A stretch of DNA of 16,396 nucleotides from an uncultured Prevotella sp. (GTDB taxonomy: Bacteria > Bacteroidota > Bacteroidia > Bacteroidales > Bacteroidaceae): NCBI GenBank assembly GCA_934183135.1, contig CAKPRX010000051.1:1-16396 (forward strand). The letters run 5' to 3'. This document shows, in pieces, positions 1-6,855 of this stretch. A model generated the notes under the pieces. It made no database searches. It saw only the letters and a program-made list of their open reading frames with translations, and was not told the DNA's origin. Positions within the stretch are counted from its first letter, which is position 1; every line of letters starts with the position of its first letter. Made by a program: the position numbers and the translations under genes.

Positions 1-72
1 GGTACCACCAGGAATCGAACCGGGGACACAAGGATTTTCAGTCCTTTGCTCTACCAACTGAGCTATGGCACC
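1..72 (-). tRNA. tRNA-Phe (anticodon GAA), missing discriminator base at the window edge
   Basis: Read on the minus strand, the sequence folds into a complete cloverleaf. The acceptor stem is GGTGCCA/TGGTACC with one G-T wobble, the D-arm is GCTC/GAGC, the anticodon stem is AAGGA/TCCTT around the loop CTGAAAA (anticodon GAA, Phe), and the T-arm loop is TTCGATT. Only the discriminator base and the 3' end lie outside the window. The T-stem (CCCGG/CCTGG) carries a C-T mismatch at its middle pair. The gene lies downstream of thiL on the same strand but has its own promoter box about 25 bp upstream, so it is probably transcribed independently. Confidence 0.96.
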
Positions 73-96
73 ATCATTGTTTCTTGTTTGCGGTTG

Positions 97-126
97 CAAA
101 GGTACGACTTTTTCTCGAAACACAAG
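97..126 (-). promoter_or_regulatory. Bacteroidota-type promoter for tRNA-Phe
   Basis: On the minus strand there is a perfect TAnnTTTG box (TACCTTTG, 104-97), with CTTG at 126-123, 18 bp upstream, as a possible -33 element. Transcription would start near position 92, about 20 nt before the mature tRNA. The -7 box is an exact match to the known Bacteroidota consensus. The -33 match and its spacing are weaker. Confidence 0.6.
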
Positions 127-211
127 CGGTACATGTAGAGAAAGTTTCGCTGTTTAATCTTTGTTAACTATTCACCCCATTTAAAACAGCTTTTGGAACG
201 TCAAATGTGAA

Positions 212-1324
212 TTATTGTTTAAGAGGGTTCCATCCCTGGGCTGTAATGGCGAACTCGTTGCCATCGCGGGTTACAAGCATTGTACCCAGAGTTTCGCGGG
301 TAATATAGCCTATCTGCCTGACTCCATCCATGGCGTTTATCTTCTCATGGTCGCCTATGGGTACGGTGAATAGCAGTTCATAGTCCTCGCCCCCGTTCAT
401 GGCACAGGTAGTAACGTTCATGTTGAGTTCCTCGGCCATTACCGCTGTCTGATAGTCTATCGGTATCTTGTTCTCGTACACACGGCAGCCACTATGGCTC
501 TGCTTGCAGATGTGCAGCAGTTCGCTACTCAGCCCGTCCGAGATGTCCATCATGGCAGTAGGGTGTACATTGGCCTGGCGCAACTGAGCAATGATGTCGC
601 CCCGCGCCTCGGGTTTGAGCTGCCGGTCTATGAGATATTCTTTCCCCCCGAAGTCGGGCTGGAAGTCGCGCAGCGCCACGAGGTCGTTCTCCAACGCCTT
701 CAGCGCCTCGCTGTCACCACTGTCCTTGGCCTGCTTGACCTTGCGGGTCAGTGCATCGTACTGCTCATAGTAAATGTTCTTCTCGCGTTCGAGCAGTTGC
801 AAGCCCATATAGGCCGCACCCAGGTCGCCACTCACGCAGATAATATCAGTCTCGTGAGCCCCGTTACGATACACTATATCGGAAGCCTTAGCCTGGCCGA
901 TACAGGTAATGCTGACGGCCAGCCCGGTACGCGAGGAAGTGGTGTCGCCACCGACAATATCCACCTGCCACTTGTCGCAGGCACGGCGCACGCCACTGTA
1001 AAACTCCTCGATGCTCTCTACATCGAAACGCTTGTCGATGGCCAGACTGATAAGCAGCTGCTGAGGGGTACCGTTCATGGCAAAAACATCGCTGATGTTG
1101 ACCATGGCTGACTTATAGCCCAGCTGTTCCATAGTAATATAGGTAAGGTCAAAGTGAACGCCCTCCATGAGCATATCGGTCGTGGTGAGCACCTCATGGT
1201 CGGCATAGTGTAACACAGCGCAGTCATCGCCTACTCCATGAACGGTCGATGGGTTTACGGGCTTGATGTCCTTGGTAAGCTGCCGTATCAGCCCGAATTC
1301 GCCCAGTTTAGAAATATCTGTCAT
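212..1324 (-). CDS. thiL: Thiamine-monophosphate kinase ThiL
   Basis: Phosphorylates thiamine monophosphate to thiamine diphosphate with ATP, the last step in making the cofactor; cytosolic. The 370-residue product has the PurM/ThiL-type ATP-Mg motifs: GVGDDCAVL (30-38), TTDMLMEGVHFD (48-59), NISD (76-79), GGD (125-127), SGDLGAA (165-171), DISDG (260-264) and GGEDYELLF (311-319). It is longer than the 320-345 residues I expect, because a charged, probably helical stretch at about 187-219 interrupts the region between the LLEREK and QPDF segments. It is the last gene of an sppA-lpxK-thiL operon, 25 bp after lpxK, and no other thiamine gene is nearby. From memory, Bacteroides relatives have a purine nucleoside phosphorylase between lpxK and thiL; none is present here. 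Confidence 0.96.
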   Translation of the reverse strand: MTDISKLGEFGLIRQLTKDIKPVNPSTVHGVGDDCAVLHYADHEVLTTTDMLMEGVHFDLTYITMEQLGYKSAMVNISDVFAMNGTPQQLLISLAIDKRFDVESIEEFYSGVRRACDKWQVDIVGGDTTSSRTGLAVSITCIGQAKASDIVYRNGAHETDIICVSGDLGAAYMGLQLLEREKNIYYEQYDALTRKVKQAKDSGDSEALKALENDLVALRDFQPDFGGKEYLIDRQLKPEARGDIIAQLRQANVHPTAMMDISDGLSSELLHICKQSHSGCRVYENKIPIDYQTAVMAEELNMNVTTCAMNGGEDYELLFTVPIGDHEKINAMDGVRQIGYITRETLGTMLVTRDGNEFAITAQGWNPLKQ

Positions 1325-1349
1325 AATGGTTTATGGTTTCTTTGTCATT

Positions 1350-2528
1350 TCATATATTGTCCTTGAAACTGATGGTGCGGGGCTTGGCGGCGCCCTGCTT
1401 GGCTCCCTTAGATTTGTGTTCGTCCTTGGATTTAGCCGGTTTGTAGTTTCGGGAGTTCTTACGTATATGGCCGAGAATTTTATGATTGAACTTATCGCCC
1501 TGCCCCTGCATAAAAGTCACGTGGATAGGTAGCGTATAGATATGTTCCTTGGCCTCGGGGCTCAGTCCGTCGCGCTCCACGAGCCGTGTAGCATCCTTCT
1601 CGGTAGTCAGAATTATCCTGTTGCCCTCGGTGCTGGCATATAGATCGTTGATGCGCGCAATATCAGCCAGGGTAAAGGCATGATGGTCGCCATAGGTAAT
1701 GGGGACGATACTGGTACACAGCGGGGCGATGTCGGTCATTATCTGTTTAGGCGAGGCGATGCCAGTGAGCAGCAGCACCCGCTTGTCCGCCAGCTCGGCC
1801 AGTTCCATGGTGCGCCCCGTGAATAGTCCCTGAAGCCTGTCGTACACGATGGTGGTAAAGTATAGTTCCTGAAAGGGATAGAGGGCCATAGCCTTAGTAA
1901 GCACTCTGAACTCCATAGGCTTTAAGTCCTTCGGGCACTTGGTCACTATCACTATATCGGCCCTGCTCTTGCCCGAGGCTGGTTCGCGTAGCCGACCGGC
2001 AGGCAACAGCTTGTCGTACATGATAAGCCGATGATAGTCTACCAGCAATATATTAATGCCCGGTTTGACGTAGCGGTGCTGAAAGGCATCGTCCAGAAGG
2101 ATGGCCCCCACGTCGCTGGTAGCCCGGTCGCCCACCAGGTGTTCTATACCACGTGTGCGCTTGGCATCGACAGCCACATAAGCCTTGGGGAACTTGTGTT
2201 TCATCTGAAAAGGCTCATCGCCTATCTCACTCATAGTAGAATGAGCATCGGCCAGACGATACCCATGGGTCTTGCGCTTGTATCCACGCGACAGTACAGC
2301 CACCTGGGTGTAGTTCTGCAATAGCCTGATAAGATACTCTACATGCGGTGTCTTGCCCGAGCCCCCCACGGTGATGTTGCCTACGGAGATGACAGGTGTA
2401 GAGTACGACTTGGACTTCAGTATGCCCGTATCGAACAGCAGGTTGCGCAATTTTACAACCAAGCCGTACAGCCAGCTGAGCGGCAGCAGCCACTCATTGA
2501 TTTTGATGAAGTCGCCCTCGGTGCGCAT
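1350..2528 (-). CDS. lpxK: Tetraacyldisaccharide 4'-kinase LpxK (lipid A synthesis)
   Basis: Phosphorylates the 4' position of the tetraacyl disaccharide-1-phosphate precursor to give lipid IVA, at the inner face of the cytoplasmic membrane. The 392-residue product has the family features in order: an N-terminal hydrophobic, membrane-associating segment (about 13-32), a P-loop NITVGGSGKTPH (51-62), LSRGYKR (79-85), GDEP (103-106), LDDAFQHR (145-152), PAGRLREP (176-183), TGIASP (255-260), DHH (281-283) and TTEKDATRL (308-316). The last 35 or so residues form a lysine-rich tail (KPAKSKDEHKSKG...) beyond the conserved core. The start lies only 4 bp after the sppA stop, which suggests translational coupling. 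There is no other in-frame ATG before residue 99, so this start is secure. Confidence 0.97.
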   Translation of the reverse strand: MRTEGDFIKINEWLLPLSWLYGLVVKLRNLLFDTGILKSKSYSTPVISVGNITVGGSGKTPHVEYLIRLLQNYTQVAVLSRGYKRKTHGYRLADAHSTMSEIGDEPFQMKHKFPKAYVAVDAKRTRGIEHLVGDRATSDVGAILLDDAFQHRYVKPGINILLVDYHRLIMYDKLLPAGRLREPASGKSRADIVIVTKCPKDLKPMEFRVLTKAMALYPFQELYFTTIVYDRLQGLFTGRTMELAELADKRVLLLTGIASPKQIMTDIAPLCTSIVPITYGDHHAFTLADIARINDLYASTEGNRIILTTEKDATRLVERDGLSPEAKEHIYTLPIHVTFMQGQGDKFNHKILGHIRKNSRNYKPAKSKDEHKSKGAKQGAAKPRTISFKDNI

Positions 2529-2532
2529 CTCG

Positions 2533-4311
2533 TTATCTCAGGTTCAAAAAGAATGGTACACGTGCCTGTATGGCATCTATCTGGTTCAGGCTACGAAGCA
2601 GTTTGAACGGCTCGTAGTACACACCCAAGGTGGCGCGCATCTGTTCGTCCAGATAGTTGCCGCTCTGCACAGTGCCCATCATGCTGTCCCACAGTCCCGG
2701 CTCACCCGGATAGCTGTAGGTATAGTACTCGTCTACCTTGGCCAGCTTGGCAGCGCGAGCCACGGCCTGGTCTATACCGCCCAGCTCGTCTACCAGCTTC
2801 AGCTTGATGGCATCCTGCCCCAGGAACACATGTCCCTGGGCCACAGCCTCTACCTGTGCCACCGACAGATGGCGTCCGTCAGCTACACGTTGGCGGAAGA
2901 GCGAGTAGCCCCGGTTGATGTAGGCCCCCAAATAAGCCAGTTCCTCGGTGTTCATGGGACGCGAGCTGGTACCGAAAGCCGCATTGCGGTTGGTCTTTAC
3001 CTCATCAAATTTGATGCCCAGCTTCTGGGTGAGCAGTTGGCTCCTGTCTGGTATTACCCCGAAGATACCTATGCTACCGGTAAGGGTAGTGGGCTGAGCC
3101 ACTATCCAGTTGGCGTTACAGCTCATGTAGTAGCCGCCCGAGGCAGCCATGCCGCCCATTGATACCACTACCGGTTTTTTCTTCTTGAGCATCTCTATCT
3201 GATGCCATATCTGCTCTGAGGCATAGGCCGAGCCTCCGCCCGAGTTAATGCGTATCACCACGGCCTTAACGTCATCGTCATCGGCCAGACTTGCCAAGTC
3301 CTTGCATACCTCGGTGGCCACGATGTAGTGGCTGTTACCCAGCAGCCCACCCGTAGCTTCAAGCGGAGTGGTCACTATATCGCCATAGGCGTAGTACACG
3401 GCTATCTCGTCGCCATCGGTCTGGTCGTCCTTCACATTGGCCATATCGGTCACGCTCACCTGGCTGACAGGCTCGTCGGCATCCAGCTTGAGCAGTTTCT
3501 TTACCTCGCCCTTAACCTGGTCGGTGTACAGTAGCCCGTCTACTATCCGCCGCCTTATCAGCGAGCGTTGGTCGTCAAAGGTCATCAGACTGTCGGCATA
3601 GGCATTGAGCTGAGCCACGCTGATGTGGCGGCTCTCGGCCACGCCCTGACACACATTCTGCCACAGCCCGTTTATGTAAGCCTGAACCTGCTCACGATTA
3701 GCCTCGCTCATGTGTTCTTCGGTAAACATCTCGGTGGCGCTCTTGTACTTGCCCACCTTAACTACCTGCATACGTATGCCAAACTTGGCCAGCAGATCCT
3801 TGACAAATATCGGCTCCGAGGCTATTCCGTGCCAGTCTACCTGTCCCTGCGGGTTCAGATACACCTTGTTGGCCGCCGAGGCGATATAGTAGGTGCCCTG
3901 GGTGTAGGTATCGGCATAAGCCACTATCCACTTGCCGCTCTTGCGGAAGTCTACCAGCGCCTTGCGCAGTTCCTGCATCGAGGCGAAATCGCTACTGAAC
4001 AGTCCCGCCTCGATATAGATACCCTTGATGCGGTCATTGGTGCGGGCTTTTCTGATGGCCTGGAGCGTATTCTCCAGCCCGGGGTTGTTAGTCGTACTGC
4101 CCCCCAGCATGCCGAGCAGGCTTTCCTGCGTCCGCTCGTCCATCGCGCCCGACAGGTTGAGCACCAGTACCGAGTTGTCGTCCACGTTCTTAGTGGCCTG
4201 GCTCGACGCCACCATGCCCACCAGGCTCATGGCACCTAAGGCTCCCGTTATGATAATGAAAAAAAGGATGCCCACTACCGTGGCCAGAGCCTGTTTGATA
4301 AAACTGTTCAT
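2533..4311 (-). CDS. sppA: Signal peptide peptidase SppA, 67K type (two S49 domains)
   Basis: A membrane-bound serine/lysine peptidase that degrades cleaved signal peptides and membrane protein fragments, with its active site on the outer side of the cytoplasmic membrane. I start it at the ATG at 4311 (592 residues) rather than an upstream ATG at 4386, because the promoter at 4356-4387 would overlap the longer form and a membrane anchor follows directly (about residues 8-30). Two tandem S49 domains are visible. The N-terminal one carries the general-base lysine in GKYKSATE (K190). The C-terminal one carries NSGGGSAYASE and the nucleophile in MGGMAASGGYY (S391), followed by TLTGSIGIFGVI. Both members of the Ser-Lys dyad are present. 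It is the first gene of the sppA-lpxK-thiL operon. Confidence 0.96.
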   Translation of the reverse strand: MNSFIKQALATVVGILFFIIITGALGAMSLVGMVASSQATKNVDDNSVLVLNLSGAMDERTQESLLGMLGGSTTNNPGLENTLQAIRKARTNDRIKGIYIEAGLFSSDFASMQELRKALVDFRKSGKWIVAYADTYTQGTYYIASAANKVYLNPQGQVDWHGIASEPIFVKDLLAKFGIRMQVVKVGKYKSATEMFTEEHMSEANREQVQAYINGLWQNVCQGVAESRHISVAQLNAYADSLMTFDDQRSLIRRRIVDGLLYTDQVKGEVKKLLKLDADEPVSQVSVTDMANVKDDQTDGDEIAVYYAYGDIVTTPLEATGGLLGNSHYIVATEVCKDLASLADDDDVKAVVIRINSGGGSAYASEQIWHQIEMLKKKKPVVVSMGGMAASGGYYMSCNANWIVAQPTTLTGSIGIFGVIPDRSQLLTQKLGIKFDEVKTNRNAAFGTSSRPMNTEELAYLGAYINRGYSLFRQRVADGRHLSVAQVEAVAQGHVFLGQDAIKLKLVDELGGIDQAVARAAKLAKVDEYYTYSYPGEPGLWDSMMGTVQSGNYLDEQMRATLGVYYEPFKLLRSLNQIDAIQARVPFFLNLR

Positions 4312-4355
4312 CTGTCTGCGTCTGTTATACCTTATTATATATGTGAATGATAGTG

Positions 4356-4387
4356 CAAAAATAGTTGAAATAGCTTGAAAAAACAAA
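4356..4387 (-). promoter_or_regulatory. Consensus promoter for the sppA-lpxK-thiL operon
   Basis: On the minus strand, TTTG (4387-4384), 20 bp, then TATTTTTG (4363-4356). This matches the Bacteroidota vegetative promoter (TTTG about 20 bp before TAnnTTTG). Transcription would start near 4351, giving a leader of about 40 nt before the sppA ATG at 4311. It lies in the 128-bp divergent gap shared with the short-chain dehydrogenase gene. Confidence 0.75.
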
Positions 4388-4426
4388 TTATCTTTACTTT
4401 TTCTCCTTTAGCACATCTATTTTTAT

Positions 4427-4434
4427 TAATTTTG
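4427..4434 (+). promoter_or_regulatory. -7 box for the short-chain dehydrogenase gene, implying a leaderless mRNA
   Basis: TAATTTTG matches TAnnTTTG exactly and ends only 5 bp before the ATG at 4440. With the usual distance from this box to the start site, transcription would begin at or within a base or two of the start codon. I see no good -33 TTTG at 19-21 bp upstream, so this call rests on the single box. Confidence 0.45.
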
Positions 4435-4439
4435 CCCTA

Positions 4440-5168
4440 ATGAAAAAAGCAATTGTTGTCGGAGCCTCGTCCGGAATAGGCTTGGAGGTGGCCAGGTGCC
4501 TGATGGCCGATGGCTGGGCCGTGGGACTGATGGCCAGGCGTACCACTCTATTAGAGGCCATACGCAGCGAGTACCCCTCAACTGTATGGGTACAGCCCTG
4601 CGATGTATGTAGCACCACGGCTGTACAGGCCCTTGAGCAGTTAACAAACCGCATGGGCGGAGTAGACCTCTACTTTCATGCCGCAGGGATAGGCCGGCAG
4701 AACATGGAGCTCGACGCTACCACCGAGCTGGACACCCTGGACACCAATGTAATGGGCTTTGCCCGCATGGTTGGCACGGCTTTTCGCTATATGGCAGTCC
4801 ATGGTGGCGGGCACATAGCAGTCATCTCCTCGATAGCCGGTGTCAAGGGACTTGGGCCTGCCCCGTCGTATAGTGCCTCCAAGGCTTTTCAGAATGTCTA
4901 CATCCAGGCGCTCGAACAGCTGGCCTTTACCCGCGCGCTTCCCATCCACTTTACCGACATCCGTCCAGGATTTGTCCATACGGCCCTTATCGAGGGTTCG
5001 CACTTCCCCCTACAGATGACAGCCCCTTATGTGGCCCGCTGGATAGTAACCGCATTACGCCGAGGCCGACATGTAGTGGTGGTAGACTGGCGCTACCGTC
5101 TGCTCGTATTCTTCTGGCGACTGTTGCCTGCTGCCCTGTGGCGGCGCATAGCCATCGTGGTTCACTGA
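4440..5168 (+). CDS. Short-chain dehydrogenase/reductase (classical SDR)
   Basis: An NAD(P)-dependent oxidoreductase of 242 residues; the substrate cannot be read from sequence. It has the complete classical SDR set: cofactor loop GASSGIG (8-14), HAAGIG (80-85) in the place of NNAG, Asn103, and the catalytic Ser131, Tyr144 and Lys148 within ISSIAG and YSASK, followed by DIRPGFVHT (173-181). ARR at 32-34 after the second strand suggests an NADP preference. The C-terminal 25 residues are rich in aromatic, leucine and arginine residues (about 219-240) and may lie along the membrane, as in DltE/YqjQ-like SDRs. It diverges from sppA. The esterase gene follows 120 bp later on the same strand with no clear promoter between, so the two could be cotranscribed. 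Confidence 0.9.
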   Translation: MKKAIVVGASSGIGLEVARCLMADGWAVGLMARRTTLLEAIRSEYPSTVWVQPCDVCSTTAVQALEQLTNRMGGVDLYFHAAGIGRQNMELDATTELDTLDTNVMGFARMVGTAFRYMAVHGGGHIAVISSIAGVKGLGPAPSYSASKAFQNVYIQALEQLAFTRALPIHFTDIRPGFVHTALIEGSHFPLQMTAPYVARWIVTALRRGRHVVVVDWRYRLLVFFWRLLPAALWRRIAIVVH

Positions 5169-5288
5169 TTTCTGCTAACAGAGGGCGCAGCCATAGGCCA
5201 CGAATCCATATACGCCACTACGATATACGTTGCTACACATAAGATAATGAAGCAAGCGATAAACCAAAATTATAACATACATAGCAAG

Positions 5289-6698
5289 ATGAAAAGAAAG
5301 TCTTTGTTTTTTACCTTAATCCTTTTAGCCATGTCGGCAATGGCTCAAGCAGCTGGCCGGCAGTTTGTCATCCCCGTAAGCGCCGACGGCAAGGCCACGC
5401 TGACCTGTTTCCTCCCATCGGCCGACAAGGCTACCGGCCGAGCCATCGTGATTTGTCCCGGCGGAGCCTACTGGATAGTAGCCATGCAACACGAGGGAAC
5501 CGACTGGGGCGAATATTTCAGCAAGCAGGGCATCGCCAGCTTCGTGCTCAATTATCGCATGCCTCACGGCAACCGCTCGTTACCCATCAGTGATGCCATG
5601 AACGCCATGAAGATGGTGCGCGACTCAGCCCAAGCCTGGAACATCAACCCGTATGACGTGGGTATCATGGGGTCATCGGCTGGCGGACACTTAGCGTCTA
5701 CCGTCTGCACCCACGCAGACTTTGCCCACCGTCCTAATTTTGCCATCCTCTTCTACCCGGTCATCTCCATGGACGAGCGGATGGGCCATGCCGGTTCAGC
5801 GAAAAACTTGCTGGGACGCGAGTGGCACAATGCTCAGCTCGTGGCTGAGTATAGCAATCAGTTGCATGTAACCCGGCACATCACGCCGCCCACGCTGCTG
5901 CTCCTTACCAACGACGACGACGTGGTGCCGCCCGTTACCAATGCCGTGGCCTACTATACCGCCATGCGGAGCAAGGGCAACTGTTGCGCCATGTACATTT
6001 ATCCCTCAGGAGGCCACGGCTTCGGCTTCAAGTCCACCTTTAAGTATCACGACGAGATGCTTACCAACATCAACTCTTGGTTGGGCCAGCTGCCTGCCCC
6101 CCGTCGCGACGCCGTACGTGTGGCCTGTATCGGCAACAGTATCACCGACGGAGCTGGCATAGACTTGCCCGAGCAGCGGGGCTATCCCGCGCAACTCCAG
6201 GCCCTGCTGGGCAATGGGTACAACGTGCGCAACTATGGCGTGAGTGCCCGTACGCTGCTCAACAAGGGCAACATGCCCTACATGGCCGAACAGGCGTGGC
6301 GCGAGGCACTCGACTTCAATCCCAATATAGCCATTATCAAGCTGGGCACCAACGACTCTAAAGCCATCAACTGGAAATACGGCAACGAGTTTGCCCACGA
6401 CTTACAGCTGATGATAGACAGTCTGAAGGCACTGCCTGCACATCCCAAGATATACCTGGCCTATCCGCTGGTGGCCACCAATGAGGTTAAGCGCGATAAC
6501 AGTATCAACAACGAGGTTATCGAGAAAGACATCATGCCCATCATCCGCAAAGTAGCCAAAAAGAATAAGTGCGGGCTGATAGACATGCGCGAACAGCTGA
6601 ACCAAAAGGACCTCATGCAGCGCGACGGCGTACATCCCACGGCTAAGGGCGCTGGCGAAATGGCTAAGGCCATAGCCGAGGCGATAACTCAGAAATAG
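5289..6698 (+). CDS. Exported two-domain hydrolase: alpha/beta-hydrolase plus SGNH (probable carbohydrate esterase)
   Basis: I start at the ATG at 5289 (469 residues) because a textbook signal peptide begins there: MKRK, a hydrophobic core, then AMAQA, with cleavage near residue 21. An upstream ATG at 5247 would add 14 polar residues in front of it. Domain 1 (about 25-268) is an alpha/beta-hydrolase of the BD-FAE/acetylxylan-esterase type, with oxyanion segment CPGGAY (56-61), nucleophile elbow GSSAGG (Ser130), an acidic NDDD loop (208-211) and GGHGF (His243). Domain 2 (about 276-469) is an SGNH hydrolase with block I GNSITDG (Ser284), Gly317, GTNDS (Asn355) and DGVHP (Asp446, His449). Both active sites look complete. 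Removal of acetyl or similar esters from plant or host glycans in the periplasm or outside the cell is inferred. Pairing with carbohydrate-active genes downstream fits, but they are not in one operon. Confidence 0.88.
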   Translation: MKRKSLFFTLILLAMSAMAQAAGRQFVIPVSADGKATLTCFLPSADKATGRAIVICPGGAYWIVAMQHEGTDWGEYFSKQGIASFVLNYRMPHGNRSLPISDAMNAMKMVRDSAQAWNINPYDVGIMGSSAGGHLASTVCTHADFAHRPNFAILFYPVISMDERMGHAGSAKNLLGREWHNAQLVAEYSNQLHVTRHITPPTLLLLTNDDDVVPPVTNAVAYYTAMRSKGNCCAMYIYPSGGHGFGFKSTFKYHDEMLTNINSWLGQLPAPRRDAVRVACIGNSITDGAGIDLPEQRGYPAQLQALLGNGYNVRNYGVSARTLLNKGNMPYMAEQAWREALDFNPNIAIIKLGTNDSKAINWKYGNEFAHDLQLMIDSLKALPAHPKIYLAYPLVATNEVKRDNSINNEVIEKDIMPIIRKVAKKNKCGLIDMREQLNQKDLMQRDGVHPTAKGAGEMAKAIAEAITQK

Positions 6699-6720
6699 CC
6701 TGCCACCGACCATTGTTAAC

Positions 6721-6760
6721 ACAACGGGGACTGTACCTATACAGATACAGTCCCCGTTGT
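6721..6760. terminator. Perfect 15-bp hairpin between convergent genes (first of two)
   Basis: ACAACGGGGACTGTA at 6721-6735 is the exact reverse complement of 6746-6760, with a 10-nt loop. It begins 23 bp after the esterase stop. No long T-run follows, but such a strong hairpin between two converging genes is most simply a two-way transcription terminator. Confidence 0.65.
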
Positions 6761-6781
6761 ACATTCTGGACATTACTTAGA

Positions 6782-6818
6782 AAGGTGCCGGAACCACACT
6801 TGGTGGAACCGGCACCTT
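6782..6818. terminator. Second hairpin between convergent genes
   Basis: AAGGTGCCGG at 6782-6791 pairs exactly with CCGGCACCTT at 6809-6818. After a 2x2 A/A internal loop, CCAC/GTGG adds four more pairs. TCTATATTT follows on the plus strand. Its AA/TT-flanked GC stem would work in either direction, ending the esterase mRNA or the phosphohexomutase mRNA, whose stop codon is 38 bp away. Confidence 0.65.
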
Positions 6819-6855
6819 CTATATTTGCCCATCTATACTAAATAAATGCAGCTTA

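Noticed and set aside
149..190. GCTGTTTAA / TTAAAACAGC inverted repeat after thiL as a terminator
   Set aside because: The stem is AT-rich with a one-base bulge and a 23-nt loop, and no T-run follows on the minus strand. It is too weak to call.
4312..4386. Upstream ATG giving SppA 25 more residues
   Set aside because: The extension would cover the consensus promoter. The ATG at 4311 gives the usual length and places the membrane anchor at the N-terminus.
5247..5288. Upstream ATG of the two-domain esterase
   Set aside because: It would put 14 polar residues ahead of a well-formed signal peptide that begins at 5289.
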